Assembly: GCA_938015435.1 (NCBI GenBank)
Contig: CALLPN010000016.1
Span: 186,001 to 250,000 of the forward strand
Reading direction: 5' to 3'
Origin: an uncultured Saprospiraceae bacterium
Lineage (GTDB): Bacteria; Bacteroidota; Bacteroidia; Chitinophagales; Saprospiraceae
DNA length: 64,000 nucleotides
The notes beneath the pieces were generated by a model, which worked only from the letters and a program-made list of their open reading frames with translations, made no database searches and was not told the DNA's origin. Numbering within the stretch: position 1 is the first letter of the stretch; each line of letters starts with the position of its first letter. Positions 54,668-63,025 of the stretch are shown piece after piece. A program made the translations under genes and the position numbers.

Positions 54668-56047
54668 TTACATTCTATCTTTTACCTTCTTCAAGTTTTC
54701 TTGGTAATAACCTAAGTCACGACTATCCGTTGTCTTAGCTATGTTTATTGCCTTTTGATAACTATCGGCAGCTTCTTGTAGCTTACCATTTTCAACTAAG
54801 GACTCTGCATAGCTATCAAATACGTTTGCCGAATTGGGATACAACATTGTATTCGCTTTAAAGATCGCTTCCGCAACAATTGATTTTTTATATTTCGTCA
54901 AATACTCGTATCCCGTTGCATTGATCATTCCTTCCTCTAATATTTCTGCATTGACACACTTTTCTAGAATATCGAATATAACTTCTTCACCAGATTTCTT
55001 TTCAAAAGACTCAATACTCTGGATCAATTCATCTATCAGTTTCTTGTTCCTTTCATTAATATCGGTCCTACTTTTTTGAGCCGCGATCATAGCCAATTCA
55101 TGAGTCTTAGAGAATGATTCTTCTACTGATGTAATTACTTCTGGCACTACGCCTTTCCCTTCCCAGTTGGTCTTAGTAACAGGATTGATCGCCATTCCTA
55201 CAGGAACAAATATTTCTAACTCAGCATTGAGCGAAATCAACTTTCCTGGATTAGCACCACCTCTTGTAGTTTGCCCAACTATAATGGCCCTCTTCTGTGT
55301 TTGCATATTATAAGAAAACTCTTCGGCTCCTGAGAATGTCCTATCGCTAACTATCAAAAACAAAGGTACTTCTGGCATTTTCTTACCATTGACATCTTGA
55401 GTCCAAAAATCTATCGTCCGATCTCCATCTCTAAAGTAAAGACTGTTAAGGTGTACTTCCTTATCAAAAAAATAGCTGCAGAAATATTGCACCATCTCAG
55501 GTACCCCTCCACCATTATGACGTAAATCTATAATCATCGCATCTGTTGTAGAAAGTAATTGCATATAACTATCTGCATGCTTAATCCCTTCATGAGGCTG
55601 AGCAAAATTTCGAAGGTCTATATAACCTACATTACCTTCAAGTATTTTAACTTCATTAAATCCGCCATGATTACTTCGATTGTAGGATAACCTATTCAAG
55701 TGATCTTCGAAAACACGATCTATTGAATTCTCAGCTGCTTCTTTGACTAATCTAGGTCTTACTAGTAGATGCTTATCCTTAGTAACCAACTGTAACTGGT
55801 CAGTCAAAATATCTGCAAAAGTAGAATCTGATTTATATTCATCATAAAACCCTGCTTTCAATTGCGCTTGCAATTTTTCATCCATTTTCTTAGCTATCTC
55901 TGGAAACACATAAAAGTCATTCATTAATCTAGTCAATTCCAATATAGTCGCTTTCTTATATTCATTTGTCAATGGCTCTACTTGGGCAATAAGTGAGCTA
56001 ACTAAGAAGAAGCAAATTACGGTTAGGTATTTAGACAAACTGTTCAT
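54668..56047 (-). CDS. Exported S41-family protease with C-terminal TPR
   Basis: A 459-residue protein with a signal peptide (MNSLSKYLTVICFFLVSSLIAQ), an N-terminal IRBP-type helical domain (about 30-110), and an S41 peptidase domain (about 120-330) with the catalytic Ser in SDRTFSGAEEFSYN and the following GQTTRGGANPG. Residues about 370-459 form a TPR-like helical tail (ANVFDSYAESLVENGKLQEAADSYQKA). It lacks the PDZ domain of CtpA-type proteases. Role in the envelope is unspecified. Confidence 0.9.
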   Translation of the reverse strand: MNSLSKYLTVICFFLVSSLIAQVEPLTNEYKKATILELTRLMNDFYVFPEIAKKMDEKLQAQLKAGFYDEYKSDSTFADILTDQLQLVTKDKHLLVRPRLVKEAAENSIDRVFEDHLNRLSYNRSNHGGFNEVKILEGNVGYIDLRNFAQPHEGIKHADSYMQLLSTTDAMIIDLRHNGGGVPEMVQYFCSYFFDKEVHLNSLYFRDGDRTIDFWTQDVNGKKMPEVPLFLIVSDRTFSGAEEFSYNMQTQKRAIIVGQTTRGGANPGKLISLNAELEIFVPVGMAINPVTKTNWEGKGVVPEVITSVEESFSKTHELAMIAAQKSRTDINERNKKLIDELIQSIESFEKKSGEEVIFDILEKCVNAEILEEGMINATGYEYLTKYKKSIVAEAIFKANTMLYPNSANVFDSYAESLVENGKLQEAADSYQKAINIAKTTDSRDLGYYQENLKKVKDRM

Positions 56048-56297
56048 TAAAATATTTTTAGAATAGTAAATAGAAGATTACAATTTGGATCTACATTATC
56101 ATTCTGCGAATGTAATGGTCATTATAAAGATCTATTTTTAAATCGCATAATATTCGCCGGAATATAGGTTTTACTGGACGTTTACAATTATTTACAATTT
56201 ACTATCAATTATCTAGCTCGCTAAGGCTACATTGAAACTTAATCAAGAGCTATTACCATCAGAATCGCTCAAAATATTAATTCTTAAATTGCACTCG

Positions 56298-57356
56298 ATG
56301 ACTAATTTGAATATTTTCTACAAGTCTTTCTTAATAGCTTTAATGGCGGTTACGATTCTCTCTTGCAAAGCTCAAGATGATAGCAGATCCACACCGTCCT
56401 CCATTGCAGGAAATTCAATAGTCCCGTATATAAATCTTATTCCAGCGGATCAGATTGGAGAGTATGTCCGTAATATATTTCAAGATACCGATGGTAACTT
56501 ATGGATGGGTACTAATGGATATGGAGTCGCTAAGTACGATGGAAAAGAAGTGAAGTATTTCGACAATTCAAATGGGCTAAGTGGATCACAAGTAACCGAT
56601 ATTATGCAATCCAAAGATGGTAGAATTTGGCTCTCTACATACGGAGGATTATCTGTCTATGATGGTGCATCTTTTACTAATTACACTACTGAAGATGGGC
56701 TCCGAGATGAATGGATGTGGAGCGTATACGAGGATAGCAAAGGTGAGATCTGGGCGAGTAGCGTAGAAGGATTGTCAAGGCTAAAAGGAAACAAATTTGT
56801 AGATGTAGATCTCCAGGGAAAAGGTGATCATAAATACGACGGTAGATTTAGCAATCAAACCGTAAGAGATTATCTGGAAATAGATGGAGAACTGTGGATG
56901 GCGACCAGTGGTCTCGGAATATGCATTTACGATGGCTCCAGCTATAGATTTATCAATACGGAAAATGGACTCTGTGACAATGATGTTTCTTGTTTTATAC
57001 AAGATAGAAAGGGGAATATATGGATCGCAACAAGGTTTGGTGGTGTGTGTATGCACGACGGAAATACATTTGTAACTTATGATATCGAAAATGGCATCGG
57101 AAATGACGAATCTATAATAGTATATGAAGATAAAACTGGCGACATTTGGTTTAGCTCAGAAGGTTATGGCCTATACAGATATGATGGTAATCAACTTACC
57201 AATTATGCTGCAGATCAAGGCTTAGGTGTCAAGGCGGTCCAAACCATACTTGAAGATCGAGAAGGTCGGTTTTGGACTGGCGGTGGTGGTGGACTATATC
57301 GCTTATATGGAGACAATTTTGTAAACGTAACTAAAGACGGACCTTGGGAAAAGTAA
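56298..57356 (+). CDS. Lipoprotein with two-component-regulator propeller repeats
   Basis: A 352-residue lipoprotein (lipobox TILSC near residue 24) made of seven or so Reg_prop blades, with units such as IFQDTDGNLWMGTNGYGVAKYDG, IMQSKDGRIWLSTYGGLSVYDG, and VYEDSKGEIWASSVEGLSRLKG. Such propellers are normally the periplasmic sensor of hybrid two-component systems; here there is no kinase domain, so it is a freestanding binding module. The frame reaches a TTG at 56232; the ATG at 56298 starts the lipoprotein signal. The next gene starts 3 nt after its stop. Confidence 0.85.
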   Translation: MTNLNIFYKSFLIALMAVTILSCKAQDDSRSTPSSIAGNSIVPYINLIPADQIGEYVRNIFQDTDGNLWMGTNGYGVAKYDGKEVKYFDNSNGLSGSQVTDIMQSKDGRIWLSTYGGLSVYDGASFTNYTTEDGLRDEWMWSVYEDSKGEIWASSVEGLSRLKGNKFVDVDLQGKGDHKYDGRFSNQTVRDYLEIDGELWMATSGLGICIYDGSSYRFINTENGLCDNDVSCFIQDRKGNIWIATRFGGVCMHDGNTFVTYDIENGIGNDESIIVYEDKTGDIWFSSEGYGLYRYDGNQLTNYAADQGLGVKAVQTILEDREGRFWTGGGGGLYRLYGDNFVNVTKDGPWEK

Positions 57357-57359
57357 GCT

Positions 57360-57743
57360 ATGGTAAAACCTAGAAAATTATTGTTATTAGATGGAGCTGG
57401 CGCTCTATTATCTGCCATTATGCTAGGTGGAGTACTTGTCTATTTCCAGCAATATATTGGAATGCCAAAGTCAATTCTATTTGCTCTTGGCGCAGCCGCT
57501 GTATGCTTCTCCTCGTTCTCGTTATCTAGCTATTATATGAAATCTGTAAATCCAAAGCGATCATTAAAAACTATAGGACTAGTCAATATCATATACTGCA
57601 TAGTGTCCTTAGCTATAGTAATAATATATTACGAGCAGCTCACACTATTAGGTCTTGGATATTTTATAATAGAAAAAACAATAGTCCTCCCTTTAGCCTT
57701 TATAGAAATAAGGACTGCCAAAAAAATAATGGAAATTAGATAG
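57360..57743 (+). CDS. Four-helix membrane protein
   Basis: A 127-residue protein with four hydrophobic segments (LLLLDGAGALLSAIMLGGVLV, ILFALGAAAVCFSSFSLSS, IGLVNIIYCIVSLAIVIIYY, LLGLGYFIIEKTIVLPLAFIE). I do not recognise a family. It follows the propeller lipoprotein by 3 nt and is probably co-transcribed, perhaps forming an envelope partner; this is inference. Confidence 0.7.
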   Translation: MVKPRKLLLLDGAGALLSAIMLGGVLVYFQQYIGMPKSILFALGAAAVCFSSFSLSSYYMKSVNPKRSLKTIGLVNIIYCIVSLAIVIIYYEQLTLLGLGYFIIEKTIVLPLAFIEIRTAKKIMEIR

Positions 57744-57747
57744 TGAT

Positions 57748-58149
57748 CTACTCTTCTTCGTCAGTAGCACTAAGATATCCTTGTGCTTCTAGAGCTACAT
57801 ACCATTTGATTACCTTTTTGATATCATTAGGATATACTCTATCTCTATCAAACTCAGGAAGAATCTGCTCGAAATAAGCATTAAGCTCTTCTTTACCTGA
57901 TTTGAGGTTAGGAAGAGGTACTTCTTGGATCTTTGCTGTGATAGACTTGAATACATTCTTGAGCTCTGTTGTATCAGACCAAGTGTATATCGCAACAGTC
58001 TCTAGTGGAGTAAATTGGTGCTTACGTGAAGCGCAGAATTTACTTTTTCCACCTTCGATAGGTGTCACAAGAAGACCATTAGGTCTATTAGATGCTAATT
58101 CGTATAATCCTGGAAGGCCACTCACGGCCAGTACATTAGAAAGATTCAT
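57748..58149 (-). CDS. DUF5606-family protein
   Basis: A 133-residue protein matching DUF5606, a Bacteroidota family recognised by VLAVSGLPGLYELASNRPNGLLVTPIEGGKSKFCASRKHQFTPLETVAIYT-type sequence (only part quoted here as key residues: SGLPGLYEL, LLVTPIEGG, RKHQFTPL). Function unknown, cytoplasmic. A full TAnnTTTG promoter element lies 119 nt upstream. Confidence 0.88.
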   Translation of the reverse strand: MNLSNVLAVSGLPGLYELASNRPNGLLVTPIEGGKSKFCASRKHQFTPLETVAIYTWSDTTELKNVFKSITAKIQEVPLPNLKSGKEELNAYFEQILPEFDRDRVYPNDIKKVIKWYVALEAQGYLSATDEEE

Positions 58150-58268
58150 AGTCTGTATTGCTTGTATATTATTTATAACGCCCTATTCTTCCGAATTGTT
58201 AGAATAACGTTTCACAAATTTCTTATTAGTTATGTTTTGACCATTTATAAAAAATGGTTTTAGCGGCG

Positions 58269-58276
58269 CAAATGTA
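58269..58276 (-). promoter_or_regulatory. -7 promoter element of the DUF5606 gene
   Basis: Minus strand TACATTTG followed by CGCC, a full TAnnTTTG match, 119 nt before the gene start; no TTG at -33. Confidence 0.45.
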
Positions 58277-58311
58277 GTTATTTAGTCGATTGTAAATAGT
58301 ACTTCGCCAAA

Positions 58312-58344
58312 AGAAAGCAGACTAGAAATGATATCTAGTCCGCT
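58312..58344 (-). terminator. Probable terminator of the 58356 lipoprotein gene
   Basis: Stem GC-GACTAGA / TCTAGTC-GC with one mismatch (58317-58326, 58334-58343) followed on the minus strand by TTTCTTTT, 12 nt past the stop codon. Confidence 0.5.
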
Positions 58345-58355
58345 TAGATTCTTTA

Positions 58356-59546
58356 TTACGCTTTGATAATATTCCTCATCTCATGCTCTATTTTGCTGTA
58401 CACAGCATCTCTTAATTGATAGCTCATATTCTCTACCATATCGATATCATGAGGAAATGGTGCAAGATGAGTATCCAATCTCTTCACTGAGTTGGTTGGT
58501 AACGCTCTTTTATCTCCAGTAAACGTACACATATAGTCGTTGAATATTTCGTCTACTGTGATTGGTATATTTCTCTTCACCCGATTTCTTCTTTCATCTT
58601 TGATCACAATCTCAGAATACATCTGAGCTGTCTTTTCTCTTTTTACATCAGTTACTGTAGCGAAGACTTCTTGGTTAATAGCTACTGTAAGGATATTTCC
58701 AGAAGAATCAACTTTCACTCTTCCGTCCTCTCCTACCCAGTTTTCTCTACCAACCTCGATAATCGCTTTCTCATGAAAGTGATCTACCCGCTCACGCTCT
58801 ACACCGAGAATAATATCTTCTACTCTTACGATTACATGATAATCCGCAGCTTCATCAAAGTTTCTTGCTTCTCCGTATGTAGTCCAGAAGCTATTTAGTC
58901 TCTCTACATCAAAGCTTGTGAGTACATAATTAGAGATGTCACCGGCATAGACAAAATTCCCTGTAGCGACACTGACGGCTACTCTTGTCGTGCCTTTACT
59001 CCGTGACACTCTTCTTAATTCCTTAGTATCTTTATAATTAGAGTTGTATCTATCTATATTTTCTAAGTATTGATACGCATTTCGAGCTGATCTCTTCTCA
59101 CCATAAGTATCATATTCCTCCAATGCAGATATTGCAGTTTGGTAATGCTCTTCTGATGCTAGTATTGCGACTTCATTAAGCTTCTCTTGTGTACGTACAA
59201 ATTTGAAATGTGCTACATATCCATCTTCACTTATAAGAGGCAAGAATGGTTTGATGCTATTCTGTCTGTTATTTATCTTGAGGAATAGATCATACATACG
59301 ATCGTATTTATTAGCATATCCACTAGCCGATAAAAACTTAATTTTATCCATATCTTGATCAGTGACCTTATGATATGCAGTCTCGAGAGCTTCTACATAC
59401 TTAGTTTTCTTGTCTTTCTCTCCATGCAACTTCTTAGCTGCATATTCGATTGCTTCATCATATTTACCTTGCTCTACCATCTTCTCGATATTCTTACAAG
59501 AGCTAGCGAGTACTATTACGCTGAGTATGTATATTATCCTTTTCAT
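58356..59546 (-). CDS. Hypothetical lipoprotein with TPR-like N-terminus
   Basis: A 396-residue lipoprotein with lipobox LASSC (Cys17). Residues about 20-170 have TPR-like helices (MVEQGKYDEAIEYAAKKL). The C-terminal half is beta-rich and ends with a helical segment (LRDAVYSKIEHEMRNII). I recognise no specific family. It lies alone between the DUF5606 promoter region and the repeat spacer, with its own probable terminator. Confidence 0.6.
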   Translation of the reverse strand: MKRIIYILSVIVLASSCKNIEKMVEQGKYDEAIEYAAKKLHGEKDKKTKYVEALETAYHKVTDQDMDKIKFLSASGYANKYDRMYDLFLKINNRQNSIKPFLPLISEDGYVAHFKFVRTQEKLNEVAILASEEHYQTAISALEEYDTYGEKRSARNAYQYLENIDRYNSNYKDTKELRRVSRSKGTTRVAVSVATGNFVYAGDISNYVLTSFDVERLNSFWTTYGEARNFDEAADYHVIVRVEDIILGVERERVDHFHEKAIIEVGRENWVGEDGRVKVDSSGNILTVAINQEVFATVTDVKREKTAQMYSEIVIKDERRNRVKRNIPITVDEIFNDYMCTFTGDKRALPTNSVKRLDTHLAPFPHDIDMVENMSYQLRDAVYSKIEHEMRNIIKA

Positions 59547-59645
59547 AAAGCTGTGATTTAGAGTTTCTTACTATTGATTTGAGTAAGAGCGCTACCTGAG
59601 TAGTTATTGTATCACTATTATTGCCCTTTAAGGGATTTTTAACGA

Positions 59646-59851
59646 ACGCTTTTCGAAGAAAAGCGTGACCCGTATTACGTAAGCAGTGGCTTGCGCAGCA
59701 AACACGCGTAGTAATATGGGAGTGACCCGTATTACCAAAAGCGATGGCTTACATAGCAAATAAGCATAGTAACATATGACAAACCTACTTTACTAAAGCC
59801 ATCGCTTGTACAGCTAATACGCGTAGTAATATGGGAGTGACCCGTATTGCG
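59646..59851. repeat. Palindrome followed by about three and a half 57-bp tandem repeats
   Basis: A 9-bp palindrome ACGCTTTTC-GAA-GAAAAGCGT (59646-59666) is followed by units beginning GTGACCCGTATTA at 59665 and 59722, a degenerate unit from 59779, and a partial copy at 59837. The joints contain GTAATATGGG-AGTGA-CCCGTATTAC, an inverted repeat able to form a hairpin, so the array may be a string of stem-loops. Confidence 0.75.
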
Positions 59852-59891
59852 AACCCCAAAACAAATAGTAAAAATGAATTCATTAGGTATA

Positions 59892-59928
59892 AAAAAAGCC
59901 TTCAGCAAAATAAATTGCTGAAGGCTAA
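59892..59928 (-). terminator. Terminator of mscL
   Basis: Perfect 12-bp stem AGCCTTCAGCAA / TTGCTGAAGGCT (59897-59908, 59915-59926), 6-nt loop, with seven T on the minus strand, about 20 nt past the mscL stop. Confidence 0.9.
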
Positions 59929-59948
59929 TATAACTTAGATCGTAAGAC

Positions 59949-60341
59949 TTACTTTTTAAGTGCGTCTCTGATTTCTGTTAATAAATCTATATCACTTGGT
60001 CCAGCTGGTGCAGCTGGTGCAGGTGGGTTTGCTTTATTGTTAGCTCTGATTATTAAGAAAAGAATGAATGCAATAATCAAGAAGTTGATAATTGTATTTA
60101 TCCATTTACCATACATCATAGCTACTTCTGGAATTGCAGCATCTCCTTCTCCTGATGCAGCTTGTAGTACATACTTCATATCGGCAAAGTCAATTCCTCC
60201 TAGAGCCATTCCGATAGGTGGCATAAGTACTTCGCTTGTAAATGTTGTGATAACAGTACCAAATGCTCCTGCTATAATTACAGCTATGGCTAAATCTAGC
60301 ACATTGCCTTTCATTATAAAGTCTTTAAATTCTTGAATCAT
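59949..60341 (-). CDS. mscL: Large-conductance mechanosensitive channel MscL
   Basis: A 130-residue inner-membrane channel that opens under membrane tension. TM1 includes FIMKGNVLDLAIAVIIAGAFG and TM2 WINTIINFLIIAFILFLIIR, with a cytoplasmic helix at the end. Length is typical. Promoter element 40 nt upstream and strong terminator downstream; monocistronic. Confidence 0.97.
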   Translation of the reverse strand: MIQEFKDFIMKGNVLDLAIAVIIAGAFGTVITTFTSEVLMPPIGMALGGIDFADMKYVLQAASGEGDAAIPEVAMMYGKWINTIINFLIIAFILFLIIRANNKANPPAPAAPAGPSDIDLLTEIRDALKK

Positions 60342-60381
60342 TGTTAAAGTGTTTTGTTAGTTGTATTTAAATTATGTATAG

Positions 60382-60389
60382 CAAATATA
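60382..60389 (-). promoter_or_regulatory. -7 promoter element of mscL
   Basis: Minus strand TATATTTG followed by C, a full TAnnTTTG match, 40 nt before the mscL ATG; no TTG at -33. Confidence 0.5.
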
Positions 60390-60460
60390 CGAATTTAACA
60401 CATATTAATATAACATATGTTAAAAACGTTGTTTTATAACGCTCTAACAGTCTAAGTACA

Positions 60461-61009
60461 TTAAGAACATATGAAAGGCAATTGCTCTTGAGATGGAATT
60501 AAATTGTAGCTATAACGGCAGTCTTTATTATCAAGTTCTCCAGACAGAAAAGAAGCGCAGGTGACTAAAAGTAACTCGCCATTAAGAGTAACAAATCCAC
60601 TTTGATCTACAAAAAATATTTTCAAGCTAAAGTCTACATAGCCTTCAAGAAAGTTAACGTTTCCAAGAATATTTTCTTTAGGTATAGTAATTCGATTACC
60701 ATCAAAAACAAAAGAAGGGTCTGACGTATTAAATGAAAAGACATCTTTCATTTCAATCTCAAACTCATAAGATTCAATTTCTTTTAGATTTGCAAGGCCT
60801 ATACGTCCAACGTGCAAAAAGTTATATGCTTGTTCTTTATCCAAAATAGCATTCGGTGTTATTAAAGATACGCTGTCTAGCAGATCATTATCATCTTGAA
60901 AACTAGTAATACTATCGCAAACTAACTCCCTTTCGCAATCACAAGAAGAAATAAGAAGAATTGACATTAAGCATATAAAGCTTATACTACTCAGTTTAGA
61001 CATTTTCAT
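60461..61009 (-). CDS. Hypothetical lipoprotein
   Basis: A 182-residue lipoprotein with lipobox LISSC near residue 23 and several more Cys (CDCERELVCDS near the N-terminus and a CRYSYN segment near the end), suggesting disulphides. The middle is beta-rich (FEIEMKDVFSFNTSDPSFVFDGNRITIP). No family recognised. Divergent from the dehydrogenase-like gene at 61084. Confidence 0.6.
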   Translation of the reverse strand: MKMSKLSSISFICLMSILLISSCDCERELVCDSITSFQDDNDLLDSVSLITPNAILDKEQAYNFLHVGRIGLANLKEIESYEFEIEMKDVFSFNTSDPSFVFDGNRITIPKENILGNVNFLEGYVDFSLKIFFVDQSGFVTLNGELLLVTCASFLSGELDNKDCRYSYNLIPSQEQLPFICS

Positions 61010-61083
61010 AATTATAAGACTCCATACTTTACTAGATCGCTGCTTTCGTTACATTTATGTATTCATTTCATAAGAACACCCAT

Positions 61084-62289
61084 ATGCTTAAAATCGGAAT
61101 AATACGCGAAGACAAAACTCCACCAGACAGTAGAGTTCCACTGAACCCTTTTCAATGTAAAGCATTGATCGATGGAGGCGTAGATCTATTAGTACAATCT
61201 TCTGATGTGAGATGCTTTACAAATGAAGACTATAAAGCTGCTGGAGTACCAGTAGTAGAAGATGTATCTCAGCAAGATGTGCTCATTGGTGTCAAAGAAG
61301 TGCCTATTGAAAAATTAATATCAGATAAGACTTACTTCTTCTTCTCGCATACCATCAAGGAGCAAGTATACAATCGTAAACTATTACAAGCAGTCATTGA
61401 ACGTAATATTAGACTTATCGATTACGAAGTATTGACTAATGAGGTTGGAGCTAGAGTCATAGCTTTTGGCAAATTTGCAGGCATGGTAGGTGCTCATAAT
61501 GCACTCTGGACCTACGCACAACGAACAAGAACTTTCGAATTACCGAGAATAAAAGATCTTTATGATTATGATGCTGCCAAGGAAGTATATAATAATACCA
61601 AGTTCCCTAATGTAAAACTAGTTCTTACAGGAACTGGTAGAGTTGCCAATGGTGCAGCGTTAGTTTTGGATGATATGGGGTTCCAAAAAATCAGGCCTAT
61701 GGATTACATTACTAAACAATACGATTATCCCGTTTATACACAGTTAAGTAGCTTTTATTATGCTAAGCGAAAAGATAAAAGAGAATTTGATGATGTAAAA
61801 GACTTTTATAATAATCCATCTTTGTATGAATCAGATTTTGAACATTTTTTACATCATAGTGACATCATGGTCAATGGTATCTACTGGAATAATGATGCCC
61901 CTGCTTTTTTTACAATTGATCAATTGTCATCTAATAAATTCAATATAAAAGTAATCGCCGATGTTACTTGTGATATAGCTCCAGTGAGTTCCATTCCCAC
62001 GACTATCAAAGCGAGTACTATAGCTGATCCAGTGTTTGGCTATGATCGCAAGAATAGATCTGAAACCCAACCTTACCAAGAGCATACATTAGATATGATG
62101 ACGATAGATAATTTACCTAACGAATTGCCACGTGATGCTTCTACCGCATTTGGAGAAATGTTTATGGAACATGTGATACCCGAGCTGGTTGCTGGAGGAG
62201 GAACTATGATGGACAGAGGGAGTGTAACACGAGATGGAGATCTTGGCAATAACTTTGAATATCTTCGTGATTACTTAGAAGGAAAGTAA
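61084..62289 (+). CDS. Saccharopine/alanine-dehydrogenase-like NAD(P)-dependent oxidoreductase
   Basis: A 401-residue protein beginning MLKIGIIREDKTPPDSRVPL, the AlaDH/PNT N-terminal domain signature, with KEVPIEKLISDKTYFFFSHT and YEVLTNEVGARVIAFGKFAGMVGA, followed by a nucleotide-binding part with LVLTGTGRVANGAALVLDDMG. It resembles lysine-forming saccharopine dehydrogenases. In most members of that group the substrate is not proven. The frame reaches an ATG at 61057; the start at 61084 fits the family better and leaves room for a TACATTTA promoter-like element. The next gene starts 38 nt downstream. Confidence 0.8.
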   Translation: MLKIGIIREDKTPPDSRVPLNPFQCKALIDGGVDLLVQSSDVRCFTNEDYKAAGVPVVEDVSQQDVLIGVKEVPIEKLISDKTYFFFSHTIKEQVYNRKLLQAVIERNIRLIDYEVLTNEVGARVIAFGKFAGMVGAHNALWTYAQRTRTFELPRIKDLYDYDAAKEVYNNTKFPNVKLVLTGTGRVANGAALVLDDMGFQKIRPMDYITKQYDYPVYTQLSSFYYAKRKDKREFDDVKDFYNNPSLYESDFEHFLHHSDIMVNGIYWNNDAPAFFTIDQLSSNKFNIKVIADVTCDIAPVSSIPTTIKASTIADPVFGYDRKNRSETQPYQEHTLDMMTIDNLPNELPRDASTAFGEMFMEHVIPELVAGGGTMMDRGSVTRDGDLGNNFEYLRDYLEGK

Positions 62290-62327
62290 TTTTACTAAAA
62301 AAAACAACTGTTATTTAAGAAATCATC

Positions 62328-63017
62328 ATGGCGTCAGAACGAACGAGAACAATATTACCATATATATCTATAGGTGTAGGTATACTCGTATATGTCCTTT
62401 ACTATTTTAGTACACAAAGTTGGAAACAAGCGCAATCAGACTATGAAAAACAACAAGTAGAAGAGAGACAAGCAAAGAAAAGGGCAGAGAAAAAATATAT
62501 GTCTGAAACTAAACCTTGGATCTCTAGTGATGGAAAAGAAGTCTACAAAATTATAAATAGAGAAAAGCGAGATGGTCTTACTTGGATAAAACTTAAGGAG
62601 TTAAATGAAGATCGTACGTACAACTTAAGGGATGCACCATCTGCTAGTGGTGAAAAATATTCGAGCAAAGCAGGAAATCTATTTTGGATCAAAGGGAATG
62701 AAGCTGTTTTTGAAAATGCTATAGGGAAAAAATCGAATCTAAAAGAGACAAAAATTTACAAAGGTTTATACTCTTATATGGCAGACGCCAATTCATTCAA
62801 ACTATGTGATAATGATAGGAAAGTCCCTATTGCAATGCTTGGTGAAAACAATAAAATAGAGCAGGCCTACTCCAAAATAAATAGATCTGGTGAAGATGCA
62901 TATCTAGAAGTAGAAGGCATAATGATAAAAGCGATGAGTATGGAAGGCACCCAAATGATAGATGCTATATTCCCTTATAAATATAAGAAAATCGAAGATC
63001 GACAAAGTTGTAAATAG
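62328..63017 (+). CDS. Single-pass membrane protein
   Basis: A 229-residue protein with one N-terminal membrane segment (ILPYISIGVGILVYVLYYFS) and a charged coiled linker (SDYEKQQVEERQAKKRAEKKY). The C-terminal part (KGLYSYMADANSFKLC, then AYLEVEGIMIKA) resembles the OB-like domain of NlpE-type lipoproteins, an uncertain resemblance. Function unknown. Confidence 0.6.
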   Translation: MASERTRTILPYISIGVGILVYVLYYFSTQSWKQAQSDYEKQQVEERQAKKRAEKKYMSETKPWISSDGKEVYKIINREKRDGLTWIKLKELNEDRTYNLRDAPSASGEKYSSKAGNLFWIKGNEAVFENAIGKKSNLKETKIYKGLYSYMADANSFKLCDNDRKVPIAMLGENNKIEQAYSKINRSGEDAYLEVEGIMIKAMSMEGTQMIDAIFPYKYKKIEDRQSCK

Positions 63018-63025
63018 TCGAATAA

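Larger units (their letters stand above)
59547..59948. other. Intergenic stretch with tandem repeats
   Basis: 402 nt between a lipoprotein gene and mscL. It is filled mainly by the repeat array at 59646-59851 and the mscL terminator; no ORF or RNA gene seen. Confidence 0.6.

Noticed and set aside
59646-59851. Possible CRISPR array from 57-bp repeats
   Set aside because: The repeats are directly adjacent with no unique spacers, and no cas genes are present.
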